From the NCBI RefSeq assembly GCF_016859285.1, contig NC_053416.1, positions 1,018,501 to 1,082,500 of the forward strand: DNA of 64,000 nt. Reading direction: 5' to 3'. Position numbers and translations under genes: made by a program. Of the stretch, positions 47,990-61,400 are shown piece after piece. Positions within the stretch are counted from its first letter, which is position 1. Each line of letters opens with the position of its first letter. A model generated the notes under the pieces. It saw nothing but the letters and a program-made list of their open reading frames with translations, did no database searches and was not told where the DNA came from. Source of the stretch: Xiphias gladius (Eukaryota; Chordata; Actinopteri; Istiophoriformes; Xiphiidae).

Positions 47990-48420
47990 GGTGTTTTCAT
48001 TCACCTATTATTTAAATTCCCTTCTACTTTGCTGCTTTTTTTTAACAATGTGAAGCTACCGTCAGTGAGATTCAACACTTCCTGCAGATGTTAGAAATGA
48101 AAAACCTTCGATGAAAGGGAGGGATTATGCCTTTTGAGCCGCTGGAAGGCTTTTAATTTGAAACGTCTGTGAGTCTTAAACCCAAAATGATTTAGATTAC
48201 AATGATAACAATCTTTTTTTTTCCAATTGCCATTTCTATAATATTAATTCCAACAGTTTTAGTTTGTAATAATTTATTTTTAACAATTTTGTTGCCACCA
48301 GCACAACTTGTACACACAACACTGTCTGTGTGTGGGTATTATTATTTGCCTTTTCGGGCTTTTAATGTGAAACCTCTGCTGGAAGGGTGGAGTTCACTGA
48401 TGGGAACTTAACACCAACAA
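47990..48420. repeat. Dispersed repeat related to 49850-50190
   Basis: 'catttagattacaatgat'-type text, 'ttgccatttctataatatta', 'cttctactttgctgcttttt' and 'gagattcaacacttcctgca' have counterparts at 49855-50165 ('tttagattacagtgatgc', 'cttccatttctatgatgtca', 'cctctactttgctgtttttt', 'gaaactcaacatttcattgc'). The order of parts differs, suggesting two damaged copies. Confidence 0.5.
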
Positions 48421-48434
48421 TTAGTTGGTGTTAA
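48408..48434. repeat. Perfect 11-bp hairpin
   Basis: TTAACACCAAC and GTTGGTGTTAA are perfect inverted repeats with a 5-nt loop (AATTA). Nothing nearby shows that it is a terminator or RNA gene. Confidence 0.6.
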
Positions 48435-49415
48435 AAAGAGAAACCATCGATTTTGATAACCAAGTGCCAAACATTTGGTGCTTTTATCTTCGTTAGCAGC
48501 AACAACTTTATAAAGTGATTATAAGCAAGTGTGGCCATAAAACCAAAAACAAAGAAACATATGAGTAATCGATTAATGCAAGCTTAAATTGGATAAATGA
48601 ATGTTACAAATGTTAATTCATATTATGGACGTGGAAATTGCAAAAAAATATTTATATCATTGTAAGTCTTTCAGGGTTTTGGGTGAGTTTCACAAACGTT
48701 TCAAATTAAAAGCTTTCCAGTGGCTCAGAGGACATAATCCCTCCAATTCCTGTAAACGTCTTTAAACGTAAACATGTGCGACAAGGGTTGTTTGGAAATA
48801 ACTTGACTTTTACTGACAGTACCTTGACGGTGGTAAAAAAACTGCTAAGCAGAAACGACTGGAAATAGTGATTGAAAACAGCATTAGTGTTAAACAGAAA
48901 ACATGTTTTCAGCAGAAAGGGGAATACCACACGGCTCTGTTGTGCAGTGGAAATGTACATTATACTTAATCTACCGTCTGAGCTGTTAGAGAACAAGTAA
49001 TTCCACCCTCCTTAATGTTTTTACCTGGCCTTAGTAAAGGACCATCTTTGATTTGTTTGTGCTTAATTCACGCTAGTATTTGGTATTCATGTTAATGCTG
49101 GCTTTTAGCTAAGAATCTATGGCGAACTTCTAACTGCAGCTAGAGGTTTAAATTACCACTAACTAGCTAAGCAGTAGGGGTTTCAATAATTTTGTTAGGA
49201 TTTTAAACTTTTGGGAAACACGCTCCCGATCATCGGTGAGAAGGATGTCCAGACCATGTTTCTGGTGGCTCAGAACCAGCTGTCACAAGCTGTAGTAAGA
49301 ATACAAAAAAAACAAATTCCCTGCTGGGAAATTTCACCCAAACACCATCCAGGGGTCCAGTGGTGAAGCCTGAAAACTTTGATAAAACAGCAGGCTGTAG
49401 AAAACAGAGGTGCTC

Positions 49416-52400
49416 CTACACGGGTGCAGTGGTGTTGGCCCATGAAGGGAACGAGTCCAGAGAAAACATGATGCGACCCCAACTGTTGATGGCCAGACTG
49501 ATGCACCCGATCCCGATGATGTTCATCACCACGCCTGTTTTAGCCTGCAGGGGGCGCAGAGCAGGAGGAGGTTATTATGACTTCATGGGTGGGGGGTCTG
49601 AATAGACTTATTTTCCTGTCCTAACAAAACCGGGACTCACCATGTCGGACACTTTGAGGTAACCGTAGGAGAAGATGATGGCGTTGGGAGGCGTAGCCAC
49701 CGGCAGCATGAAGGCGAAGGAGGCGCTGAGGGTGCAGGGGATCATCACGTACAGAGGGTTCAAGCTCATAGACTGGGACTGGGTCAGGACACACACACAC
49801 AGAGAAACAGCTTTACTTCAGAAAATGTCGGTAAACTTCAGTCTATGACCCCAAATCATTTAGATTACAGTGATGCAAAACTTTTTTTGCAACTTCCATT
49901 TCTATGATGTCATTTCCAACTGTTCTAACATTCATTTATCAAGTTTTGAGCTGCAGCAATAGATTTTTTGGCCACTTGGGGGCAGCAGAGCAAGCTTTTC
50001 AGACACCACCTTATAATTATTCATGTTTTGGAAGCAGAAACCAGCAACTGTGTCAGTTTCACTAATACTCTTTTTCATTTACTAGTTAGTTCCAGTTGCC
50101 TCTACTTTGCTGTTTTTTGTATCGTTGTTAAGATCAATGAAACTCAACATTTCATTGCAGGAAGTGCAGTGTAACTGACCCCGCCCTCCCTCATTCCTCC
50201 TGTATGCTGATGACAACTGACCGTTACAGTGCTAACATACTATATCTATAGGTATTATGCGCGTATGGAAACCGTTGCGTGTTTTGGTACCATGGAGGCC
50301 AGGATGGGCAGGAAGAGTGTTGCCGTGGCGACGTTGCTGGCGCACTCGGTGAAGGTGGCGACGAGGAGGCAGAGGACGACGGCGATGGCCCAGGGAGGGA
50401 TGGAGTGGAGCGGTGTCATCTGAGCGCCGAGCCAGCGGGACAGACCAGACTCCTGACAACACACGCACAAACACACAAAAACATCAGGCTTTGTTTGTTT
50501 TCCTCTGCTTCCTGAGTCCGAGCATATTAGGGCTTCCTCGTGCCTCTAGTTTCATGGCGGTGTGGTAAGGTGGCATGAGCAGGTGTGCAATTTCCAGAAA
50601 TGTCTTTGCGTTTCAAAAGGTTTTCTCACCAACCAAAAATATTCTTAATTTGCAAAAGTTCCCATTTTACAAAACTGTCCTCCTTCTCCGAAGACCTGAA
50701 ACGACAACCCACCTCGCTGCCCTTGGCCAGGGCGAAGCCTCCCCCCAGCAGCAGGACGATGTTCCAGGGCATCTTCTTCTGAGTCACCTGCCAGGTGAGC
50801 AGAGGAGGGGCGGGGCCTCGTGACACCTGGGACTCTGATTGGATAAAAACAAATATTCAAACTCACACGCGCAGCTCCACATTGTCCGCTGTGTGTACAG
50901 GTGTGTGCGTTACCTGTGTCAGAGCTCCTCCAGCAGCAGAGGTACCGCGGCGGCTCAGAGGGAAGAACAAACAACAGCACAGCAACAAACAGAGAGACGG
51001 TCGCATCAGTGACGAACCTGCAGAGAGAGACAGAGTCATTTAGAGCTTTCAAACGCTAAATTTATTTGCTTTTATCAAATCAGCATCCAATAAAAACCAA
51101 CATACACTCATTTAGTCGTTTTGTGCATCTCTGTGGTCATTTTGTGTCTTATTGTGAGAAATGTAAATTTCATACTGAGGTTTTGGTTCAGGGGCCTTGG
51201 TCTGGGCCCTGTGGCCTGTTCAGTGATCCTTCCATGGTCCTAAAAAGCCAACTACCTATAACCTTGCACCAGGATCAATAGATAGTGTAACTAAGTATAA
51301 TTCACCAACCTAAAAAAAGTTGATTAATCCTTCTATTTCCTGTTCCTCATTATGTTTGTTCTGAGATTATTCCGTAATTATTAACTCAGATCAGCAGCCA
51401 AACTCTCACTCTCCCGTCACATGGTGCAACACCAGCTGCTCCATTCATGAATGGTGATTTCACCACAGAGTATTTGTATTTGCTCGCACTCAGCGACCAA
51501 AAAGTACAGGAATATTTCCACATCCACCTCTTGTGCACGTTGTGTGTGTGTTTTTTAAGCTTTTGAGCTTTTTTTCTTTCACTCAAAGAAAAACTTCTCA
51601 GCTTATTTCATGAGGGAATTTCCACCTGCGGAAAATCTGAAAGTACAGGGGATCATCACGTACAGAGGGGTTCAAGCTCAACAAAAATATTGACCCTTTT
51701 TTAAGTTTTCACGTTTTACAGCATTTTACCAAAGTAGACTCAAGGCGTTTTCTGTTGACTCTGCTCTACACCAATAGACCCTTAGATATAAAAAATCTTC
51801 AAGTTATGTAAATTAATTACAAATGAAATGTTTGCATGTATTTCTGTGAAATGTTATAAAACAATAAAACATGGAAATGGTAGTGAGTAACACACTGTAA
51901 ACAGCGTTAAAGACTCAGTCACATTAGATTTCAACTCACAAACTGGTTCCTACCATCACAGAGGATGTTATGTGATGCGTTTTAGGTTCAGCAGTTTATC
52001 AGATGCCTGAGAAATCACGATCGGCAAAAGCAAACATAAGTGAGAATTCATTTTTCCATGAAATAAAACATGGAAACCCATAAATCCTGCCGTAAAGTTA
52101 CAATCATTCATTCAAAGGATCATCAGAATAAGCAGAAACCGGCAGTTTGAACCCAGTTTGTCCTGGTCATCGAAAAGGTGAAGTCCAGAAGAGTCGAAAC
52201 TATGAAGTGATTTGTCAAATGATGGAAAAAATCAGGTTTCGACTGATGAACCTTCCAAAACCAAAAATGTTCAAGTTACGTTCACGTTACATCAAGTTAA
52301 GTTAATGATATTTAACAGGGAAAATCATATGGGTGGGTATTGATATTGAGTCAGAAAGTCACTTTAAAAAATAATAATAATTTTAATAAACAATAGAATA

Positions 52401-55400
52401 TATTATGAAATACTAAGCTCAGATTTTGGTCTCCACCAGCTCCCGAGGGAAACATCTGGCTCTTTAGCTGCTAAATGCTCCGCTACGTCCACCAGCTGCT
52501 CTCTGACTGTGTCCATCTGCTGTTTGCTGCTGAGCAGGTAGTGGACAGTGGCTCTTTACAGCTGTTCCTCTGAAAACATCTGCCCGCCGCGGCCGAGAAC
52601 GACGCCGTGAACAGGTGAACAATGAGCTGAAACTCACTGTGAAGCTCCATAAAGCCGAGGGGAGCTGATTCAGGTTCAGCTGGTAATTCTCTGTAGGTTC
52701 ATCACCTCCAGAGACGCCTGAACATCAAACACTGTTTTCAGTTTGTCATTTCATACACTGTTATTATAAACATGTCCGTTATAGCCAATTTAAAGACAGC
52801 TGAGGTCTGCCTAGCTCCAGCTGAAGGATTGGTTACAGGTGAAAGTTGGATCAGGAGTTGTTTTCAGTGAGTGATATCAGTTTAAGTTTGGGTATGATCA
52901 GCTGTGCACGTGCAGGACGTCAGGGTCTACCTCTCAAACTGTGTAATCGCGAAACATGTTGAAATCGTTCATTTGCACAAACTGCGGGTCCAAGGTGACC
53001 GACCACCCAACCCAACCCAGCTCTTCAAAACCAGGTCAGGAGATTACGTGTATCTGTGTCCCGCTACCCTCAACCCCCTGTTTTTGAGGATTGCGTTTTG
53101 CTCTCCTCTCCAAAGCTTCTTTTTCTGATCCGTGACCTGTGTTTCAGGTCTGTAACTCTGCTGATTTTATTATTAAAAACTCTGACAAAAAATACATGAC
53201 AATATATCCAAACTTTTAGGATGAGACAAAATAAGACTTCATGAAACCAAAAAGGAGAGCAAAGGGGTGGAAAGTAACCAAGTACATATACTCCGGTTTT
53301 ATACTTTAGTAGTGATTTGAGATATTTTTACTTTAGTTTACATTTTATGTTACTTTATACTTATTATCCACTACATTTATTTGATAGATATAGTTAGTTT
53401 TTTCTATATCTGTATACGTATATCAGTTAGTAAGAAGCAGTTCCACCTCAATCAGCTACAGCATTAAAATATTGTGGCTGACTGATGCGTCCCCAAGCAA
53501 CAAGGTGTAAACAAAGGTTCCCACATAAAAGCAAAGACACCAGTGACACGCTCTATAGCAGTGGGTGGGGGTAGTGAATCACTTCATAGGTTACCAGCCA
53601 CCGTAAAACATAAGAAGCACAAAAAGGAAGCTGAGCACAACTGGGGAAGGGGGATGGGCAGAGGGCAGAAAGGCCAAAGAAGAAAGTGACAAACATCCGA
53701 GCAAGACCAGAATGAGCTTTGGTCAATGACAACGACACGATGGAAAGACTGGGAGATGGCATCTATATACTTTACTGCATAGAGCAACTTCTAACTCTTC
53801 TAACTTCTACCTTGCACTGGTTTCTGTGCCGACGTGGCAGTTTGTGTGCGAATGATGCGATTCAGTATCCTAATGTTAGTTTACTTGGTAGCATTCAGCC
53901 CCCTAACGTTGGAGGTTTACTGAGTGGAAGCAAATGTAAAGCTACGTTACACAAACTGCCTCACAGTCAAGCAGGACCGCGCTCACTTGTGTTGAACGGG
54001 ACCGCTAATAGTAACCGCATTTAGTGCCAGACGCATCCCAATGGTTTTCTGATTTATCGGCACCTTCCGTGAATCACGTAATTCGGCGGTACGGTTGCTC
54101 GTCGGCTCATTGTCTCATCAGGTCCTAACGTGGCTCGTAATCACCAGGCCTCAGACTTCATTTTCTGCAGTGTGTGTGAAGATGCTTTGGATCGGGCGGG
54201 TAAGTCACTAACTGCCCACCGCCGTGGCTTGAGGCGTCACCCCTGCTGAGGGAGAACCCGCCCCTGTCGCAAGGTCACTCAGCCGGTGTAAAGGCAGCTC
54301 CTAGCGACTACATTTCACCACACGGCCGCTGTGAGTTCAGACGTTCTCTGTAATCAGATTAGCTGACGGGACATGGACGGACAGCACGACTGCTGCTTCG
54401 TCCTGAGATGATACCCTTCATTTTCTGCACTTTATTGTTTTGTACATTCAATTGTAAATGGATAAAACTGGCACCAATCTACACTCAATAACCTAGAACG
54501 ATTAAAATTAAAAGTATTATAGTATGTTATAGTATTAAAAATCAAGGAGTGAAATCTCTTATTGACAAAAGTATTCAGACAGTAATTCAGTACTTTGTCG
54601 AAGCCCCTTTGGCTGCGGTTACAGCTTCCGGTCTTCGGGGTTAAGTCTCTATAATATGACGACGTATTCACGGGGCATGAGAGAAGAAGCTCCGAAGGTT
54701 TGTAATGTTTTAATTCCTTCAGCTGACCCGAAAATGTTACATTTATGAGGAGTTATGAAGAAAGTAAGATTGAAAAAAAGGTCTGTTGACTCCTGCTTCT
54801 GTTTGCAGTGTGAATCAGAGCAGAGCTGTTTTATTTTTCTCTCTTCTGAGAATTTCTTTTTCAGGTTGCCGTTTTGGGGCCGACCCGATCTCAGCCCACA
54901 TTTAATAAACAGGACAAAAACATGTGTCAGGACAAACAGATCAATGGATGATGTCCACACCGTGCTCCAGATGATCACGTGACCCAGCTGGGAGAGTCTG
55001 AATGAGTGCGTATGGATAAGAAAGCAGGTGATAGGTGAGGGGGCGGGGCCAGGTGACACGAGAACTACAGGTCTTCCAGTCAGGTATGTTTACGGCCTGG
55101 AATAAAACCCCCGGTGACGTCATGTTGACATGTGAACACGGATTTCCTACTTGTGGCGGGACGGATGCTGTTCTGACAAGGCGTTCGCTGTGTGACTGGA
55201 ACTGTCCGTCTTTTGCGCTAGTCTGGTTCCAGTGCGGATGAGATGTTTGCAGCTGTACAGGTTGTTGTAAGCCATCTTAACAGACACAACAGCTCTTAGA
55301 TCAATGCATTTCTCTGTCTCATCATCAGGGGGTGTCAAGGTCTGACCCAGTGGCCCTCCCCTCAGACAAAATCCAGCCTAGCTGTTGGCTACGCTTTGTT

Positions 55401-58400
55401 TTAAGTCTACATTTGTTTACATTTTGTCAAACTATCCTCATTACAACTACGCTGAATTAGTTATTAGCAGCTCCTGTTCTCAGTGTAGCCGTGTATGTTC
55501 AGACAACTGTCACCAGATCACTGTGATGCTGAAGGAAACTTAAAAACATCATGATTCTCAGGCAGGTTCTGCAGTTAGAAGGTGTTTCTATTATTTCCAA
55601 GTGATTTTATGGACGTTTATATGCAATGGACATCAGAGACAATGGTATCATTGGGGCCATGTGGGTCACACTGATTCTATAAATATGTTTCATGTCTGAG
55701 TTATGACTCAGAGCGTGATTACTGACGCTAACTGCAGCGATCAGGCGATAGATGTTTTAAAGTACCTCAATCACCTCCATGAGCTGTGTGTCACAACCAC
55801 TGCTGCTACTGCTGTTGACCGTGCTGATAAGTCATCAGCCAGACTACAATAATTAGCTTCCTGTTGTTATTAGAACACCTGTACGCACCTGTCCCCATGC
55901 ACCCCTCCGCTTTCTGCCTTTATAAACACTATACAAACATATGTAGATGGTTTATAAGAGACTCTAATGTAGCTGTAAGCAGATCTAAGGACATTTAAGT
56001 CTTTATGAACGTTCGGTGTTTGTTCTACTTATTTTCTGTTATTCCATCCTGTGTTTCACTGTGTTGTGGTTCATCGTCTGTTCATCCAGCAGCCTCCACT
56101 GACGGAGGAGTTGGAGCCGGTGACAGAGACGCTGATAAACACTGAGATCTGGTCACAGCTGCACCAGAGTCTGTCAGGAACCGTTGATTACATGTTACTG
56201 ATTATAAATGCAAAAACAAAGGGGTGCCGGGTGATTGAGGTGGGGGTGGAGGTTAAAGTAAAGAGTTGCCAGATTATACCAACACTTGACTGTTAATGCT
56301 TTCGTGTGATTCGAAGGAAATCTGCTTGGCGTCTCGGTTTTATTTGGTTTTGCTGTATTTGTGGTAGAAGTTGGTCAGTGTTGTTTGTTGCATGTAAACA
56401 CTGGCATCACGCCGCAGGCTCTGGTTTACTGAGCAGACCGAAAATAAACAAACCAAATGATCTGAACACGGTCTGAGGCCTTTTCTGCAGCTTTACTTAA
56501 CATTCACGGGAAAACAGAAGCCCCTCAATTCAAACCTTAAACCTCCATTTAACTTTCCAGATTCAGATTACAGGTGGAATGATCACGACATAAGCACCTT
56601 TAAGCCTTTAGCTTTTTATGTCTATCAGGTGGGTTTGTCGTCTGTTTACCGCCTAAAATCATTTAGTAAAAGCAGCTCACCCGTAAAACGCTGCTGAAGC
56701 CTCCGTGACTCAGGATCAATGATCTGATCACGTCAGAGAGAATCAGAGACCAGTCACAGGAGGCAGGTCCCTGCAGGACCACTAGTCATTAACTGGAAAA
56801 GTTTGTTCTCTGCGATTTCCTTTTTTCAGTCAGATAATTATCAAAACAGAGAAGACGGCTCTTGTCTAAAGACTTAAACCACGTTTAAAAAGTCAGACTC
56901 TGAGTCCGTGAGGAATGGCAACCCCTGGGACCTGCAGCCTAACAAAACGGACAGGCGGTCTCAGATCTGCGTGCAGTCCAGTACCACAGGTCAAACCCGC
57001 AGCTGCTGACGTGACACCAAAGTTTACCGTTTGTACCCAGGACACGTTTCCTCTGTTTGTTCTTCGCCTCCGATTCCTGTTTGTTCAGGGATTTTGTCCC
57101 GAGGCAAGGTCTGCGTTAAACAGCAGTTTGGGTTCATTCATTCCTCCGAGCTGAATCTTTTTCCACTTTATATTAATGCAGGACCAGTGCTGAACTCACA
57201 CACACACACACACACACAGACAGGGAAATGTTAAACAGACAGCAGTTAAACGATCCTCCTCTGTGATGACTGAATCTGGTGCTGCAGAGACTAAAGTACA
57301 GTCCAGACTGTGCAGATAGAAATACAGAGGAAACACGTTCGTAGGTTTCTGGTGCTAAAACTGCAAATGTTAGAAAAACACCTGGAGCAAAAGACAAGTT
57401 TGAATCTGAACTTTTGTGATGTTTCTAGTTTTTTCCGGCTCCCTCTTTGAGTCCACCTGAAGGACTGCCACCGAGGTCAGTCTTCCTGTACTGGACTCGG
57501 TCCTTCTGTACTGGATTCAGTCTCCCCGTACTGGACCATATTCTCTTGGTACTTACTCGGCCTTGGCGTTGAAGACGTGCGTGGCCCAGCCGTCCATGAA
57601 GCGGGGGTCTCGTGTGAACCACAGCGCCACCATGAGGATGAAGAGTGCCAGGACGCTGACCTCTCCGTAACTCATCGGTCCCAGACGACGATGCTCGTCC
57701 CTGATCACCGTATACGCCGCTTTTTCCTTCTCTGATTGGACCGTCCCGCAACCCCACGTCCTCCGCAGGCTGCAACAAGACAGCAGATAAAAGTCAAAAC
57801 TTAAGCTTTAGTACCTTTAAAGAACAGGGGGAAAGTTTTGTCCTTCATCATGTTTATGGGTAATGTTGTCTTGATGTGGAATCCACCAACAAAAACAACC
57901 TCTGCTGCGAGATCGAGACAGCAAATCATCTGCATGTAACTAACACTAACATTTCACAAAGTAACGTCTGAGGACGTGTCACGTTACGTTGACAGGAACG
58001 TACAGGTCGGTCAAAGTGAAATCTGCTGGTTTTATTCTGGGGGTTTTGTTGAAGCGACTCACTTGCAGCCGATGTAGAGGAACTGCAGCCAGAACCAGGC
58101 GAACGTCAGCATCAGCACCATGGTGGGGAAGGCGAACGCAAACCAGGACGCAAAGTTGATCACGTCGCCGTTCTGAGGGAAGAGTCTATGAGAAAGAACC
58201 AGACAGGAAGCTTTAACTTCACAGTAAAACAACCTGCCTCAAAAACACAGACACTGAGCCACAGACGGAGAAGGAAAGTCAGAGTACTGAGAGACGGTAG
58301 GAACACACTGTCGGTTTGAGTCTGGACATGAGCTTTGTGTCAAAAACCAAACTACAGAACTACACCAAACTTTTGAAGTGTATGACTGTATCATTTACTG

Positions 58401-61400
58401 TCTGAAGTTGCTGATGGTGACAATAGATTAAAGTCCATTAACCTATGAAGTTAATTTTCAACTATTTTGAAAATTGATTCATCAATTGTCATTTTTCAAG
58501 CAAACGTGCCAAACATTCGCTGGTTCCAGTTTCTCTGATGTTAATGGTTACCAGCCGCGACGGTATCTGTGTGTGTGTGTGTGTGTGAGTGTGTGTGTGT
58601 GTGTGTCATCATGGTAAAATCTGGTCCTGGAGACACCTACTGTAACGGAACCTACCACAGAGGTGGTTTTGAGGACTTGGGCAGGTGTCTGTCTGTCTGC
58701 GGACAGATTTTGTCAACGCGATACAAGATACAGTCACGAAGCTTTAAAGGTCTGTAGTTGAGATCAAAATGAAGGTGAGTTCGTCAACATGTTGACGGGC
58801 GTCGCAGCTGGTGTGACCGTCTCTAGTTCCTGCTTTTCTCTATTTTCTATCACAGCAACTGAACCTCGTTGGGTTCTGGACTGTTGGTCGGACAAAACAA
58901 GACGTTTGAAGACATCAGCTTGAAATTGCGATGGGTATTTTTCACCATTTCAGACAATTAATTGTTCTCTGCAGCCATCATCATCTAAACCAGAATCCAC
59001 GGGTCACAGACACGCTGGTTTTCCGGGATAGCTACACTTTGACAGTAATAAATTCAATAATGACGATAGCAGCGAGTGTCAGAACGACGCCCGTGTGTGT
59101 TTCTATCTACGTGACTTGGGTGCTGCTACTGGGTCAACCTGGGCAGAATATCTGCATCTGTGTATCAGCACGTACTGGCTCATCTGTCCGATCAGAACCA
59201 GGTTCGGTCCGGTTCCTGTCAGAGTAGCGATGCCTCCGATGCTGGCAGCGTAGCACACACACAGCAGGAGGCCTTTGCTCAACCTCCTCCTCTCCTCCTC
59301 CACGTCGCTCAGCTCCTCCAGCTCCATTGGACAGCAGGCGTCCTCCACGGACACAAGCACTGCAACACACACAGTAAAGGACTGTTATACATGTTGTAGT
59401 TCATCACCTACAAATAATGAACTAAACTTCCAACTTTTGTCTCTGTTTTCTTGAAATACTATGACTTTTTCAAAATGTTTCAACTTTTTTTCTTGAAATA
59501 TTACCTCTATCAAAATATTACAAATGTTGTATTATTATATTATTCCCGAATTATTACAACTTTTCTTTTTCTTGAAAATGGCAAGTCCCTTGAAAATTAA
59601 GATTTTTTCAATTTATTAATGCTTTATTCTTGAAATATTATGACTCCTCCAACAGTTTTTAGATGAATTTTCCTCCCTCCACGCAGCCGTTGTTTTCAGT
59701 CCCTCAGTGAATCTCCTCTGTGGACTCACCGGGCCCTTTGCCGGTGCTGTCTGATGGAGGTTTGTCCTGCGGTGTTGGTTTGACAGTCTCCTGTCCGTCC
59801 ATCTGGCCCTCTGACAACACTTTATCCTCAGGGGACACGCTGTCTTCGAGGTTGCTGGTTTTCTCCGAGTTGCCTTGTGTCTGGATTGCCCCGCTCAGAC
59901 CTGGGAGGAACCACACATAAAATACTCATTGAGTTCAGTGTCAGACTGCAGCAAAACTTTTTAGGTATTAAATTTGAAGAATCCGCGGGTCTTTCATGTC
60001 ACGTTTGCAGAGAGTCAGGAATCTGAAATTGACCGCTGACTTTCCGAGAAGCTATCATCTGGTTGAGTTCTTCTGGCTCTCAGTAAACCCCACTAGATCC
60101 AACTACCATTGAGCATCAACACTGTCAGTCTCTGGAAGAACCACATTTTCCTTTTTCAGGCAATGGAATTTTTTTCTGAAAGAGGACTGTGGATTTGCAC
60201 CCCATATTTATTACAGCGGATGAGACAATAGCATCGGTCCTTTGAGAAAATCACCAAAACATCGGTTTACGTTCAAGCGACAAAGCCCTCTAGTGGCCGT
60301 ATGAATAATGTCGCTTTTCCGTCAGGAGCTGGAGAAAACAGTGTTACGTTGTTATATGGTTCAACGAAACATGGCCAATGACACGAGAGACCGCTGTTCG
60401 TTTCCTGATTTGCGTTGGTATCTTTTGACTCTGATTACGATTGTTCTGTTAAAATCTTTGCCTAACCCTAACCAAGTTTTTTTTAGTGCCCAAACCTGAC
60501 CAAACCTTAATCATCTCGCCATAGGATCAGAAAGTGGTTTTATTTCTGGTTACAGTTTGAAAGGAACACACAGATATCGCTCTGCCAATCAGAAAATGCT
60601 TCTCTGTGTCGTTGGCAGTGACAAGCGACGTATTTTGTAGTTTTATTTGCACGACTTGTTGAGTGGACCCGTGCTGAGGACTAGACTTGCACAGGGCCAG
60701 AACGGAGAGAAGGGAAGACTACAACAACCAACATTTAATGCAACCAAAATATACATAGATTATTAAAAACGCTTAGGGCCTCAGCGTGCGTCAAATGTAA
60801 TGCTTGTCATATTGTCTAATTGTGTCTGAAAGCCTGTCCCCCCACACTTTTTCAACGGTGGAATTGTGGTAGGTGCAACTTTTGTAACTTTCTGAAACAA
60901 TTAGTCCATCAGGCCCAGTTTACGTAGTGATCCACCTGGTGTGTTGAAGTGTGAAAGCAGGAGCAGTTTGAACTTCTCTGAAGCTCCATGTTTAGACATG
61001 CTAGTAACATGGTTCTACGGACGGCAGTGTCAGTCGGTTGGTCAGTCGGTCGGTAGGTCGGTCCACTATATTGGTCCAGACTGAAATCAACAACAATTGG
61101 ATCGACTGTGATTAAATTTTGTGCAATTATTCAGGATCCCCAGAGGATGGATCCTGCTGATACTGATGATCCCCTGACTTTTCCTCTTGCGCCACCATAA
61201 GGTTGACATTTATGTCTTTTAACAAACTGCTTTGACTAGTGTTCGAATTATTGCCATGTGGTTTGGTACAGATATTCATGGTGTCATGGTATTCATGGTA
61301 TTTTAATCCCAGGACATGAATGTTTTAAAAATCCTCGCTTTGTAGAATATCTGTGCATGGAAAAATATGGTTTGATTAAGAGGAAAAGATTAGGAAAAGG

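Larger units (their letters stand above)
46600..49415. other. Interval between the LINE remnant and slc13a5
   Basis: AT-rich sequence with a fragment of the 'aagtacttaag' repeat (46905-47045), an exon-like segment (47482-47607) and a repeat-like block (47990-48420). A minus-strand AATAAA at 48278-48273 may end the slc13a5 transcript, giving a 1.1-kb 3' UTR. Confidence 0.4.
51018..57556 (-). other. Long slc13a5 intron
   Basis: The only large intron among those visible, 6.5 kb, with donor GTAAGT at 57556-57551 and acceptor 'ctctctctgcag' ending at 51018. It holds several dispersed repeats, a 38-bp near-copy of an slc13a5 exon (51643-51680), and ORFs without recognisable content. Confidence 0.8.

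Noticed and set aside
48408-48434. Perfect hairpin considered as a terminator or microRNA precursor.
   Set aside because: The stem is only 11 bp, too short for a microRNA hairpin, and no vertebrate terminator of this form exists.
46600-49415. Search for a C17orf100 or txndc17 counterpart between med31 and slc13a5.
   Set aside because: No thioredoxin-fold motif or other recognisable sequence was seen; only the unassigned exon-like segment at 47482-47607.
53553-53787. Overlapping minus-strand ORFs in the long slc13a5 intron.
   Set aside because: Short and frame-ambiguous, with no recognised content; they lie in repeat-rich intron.
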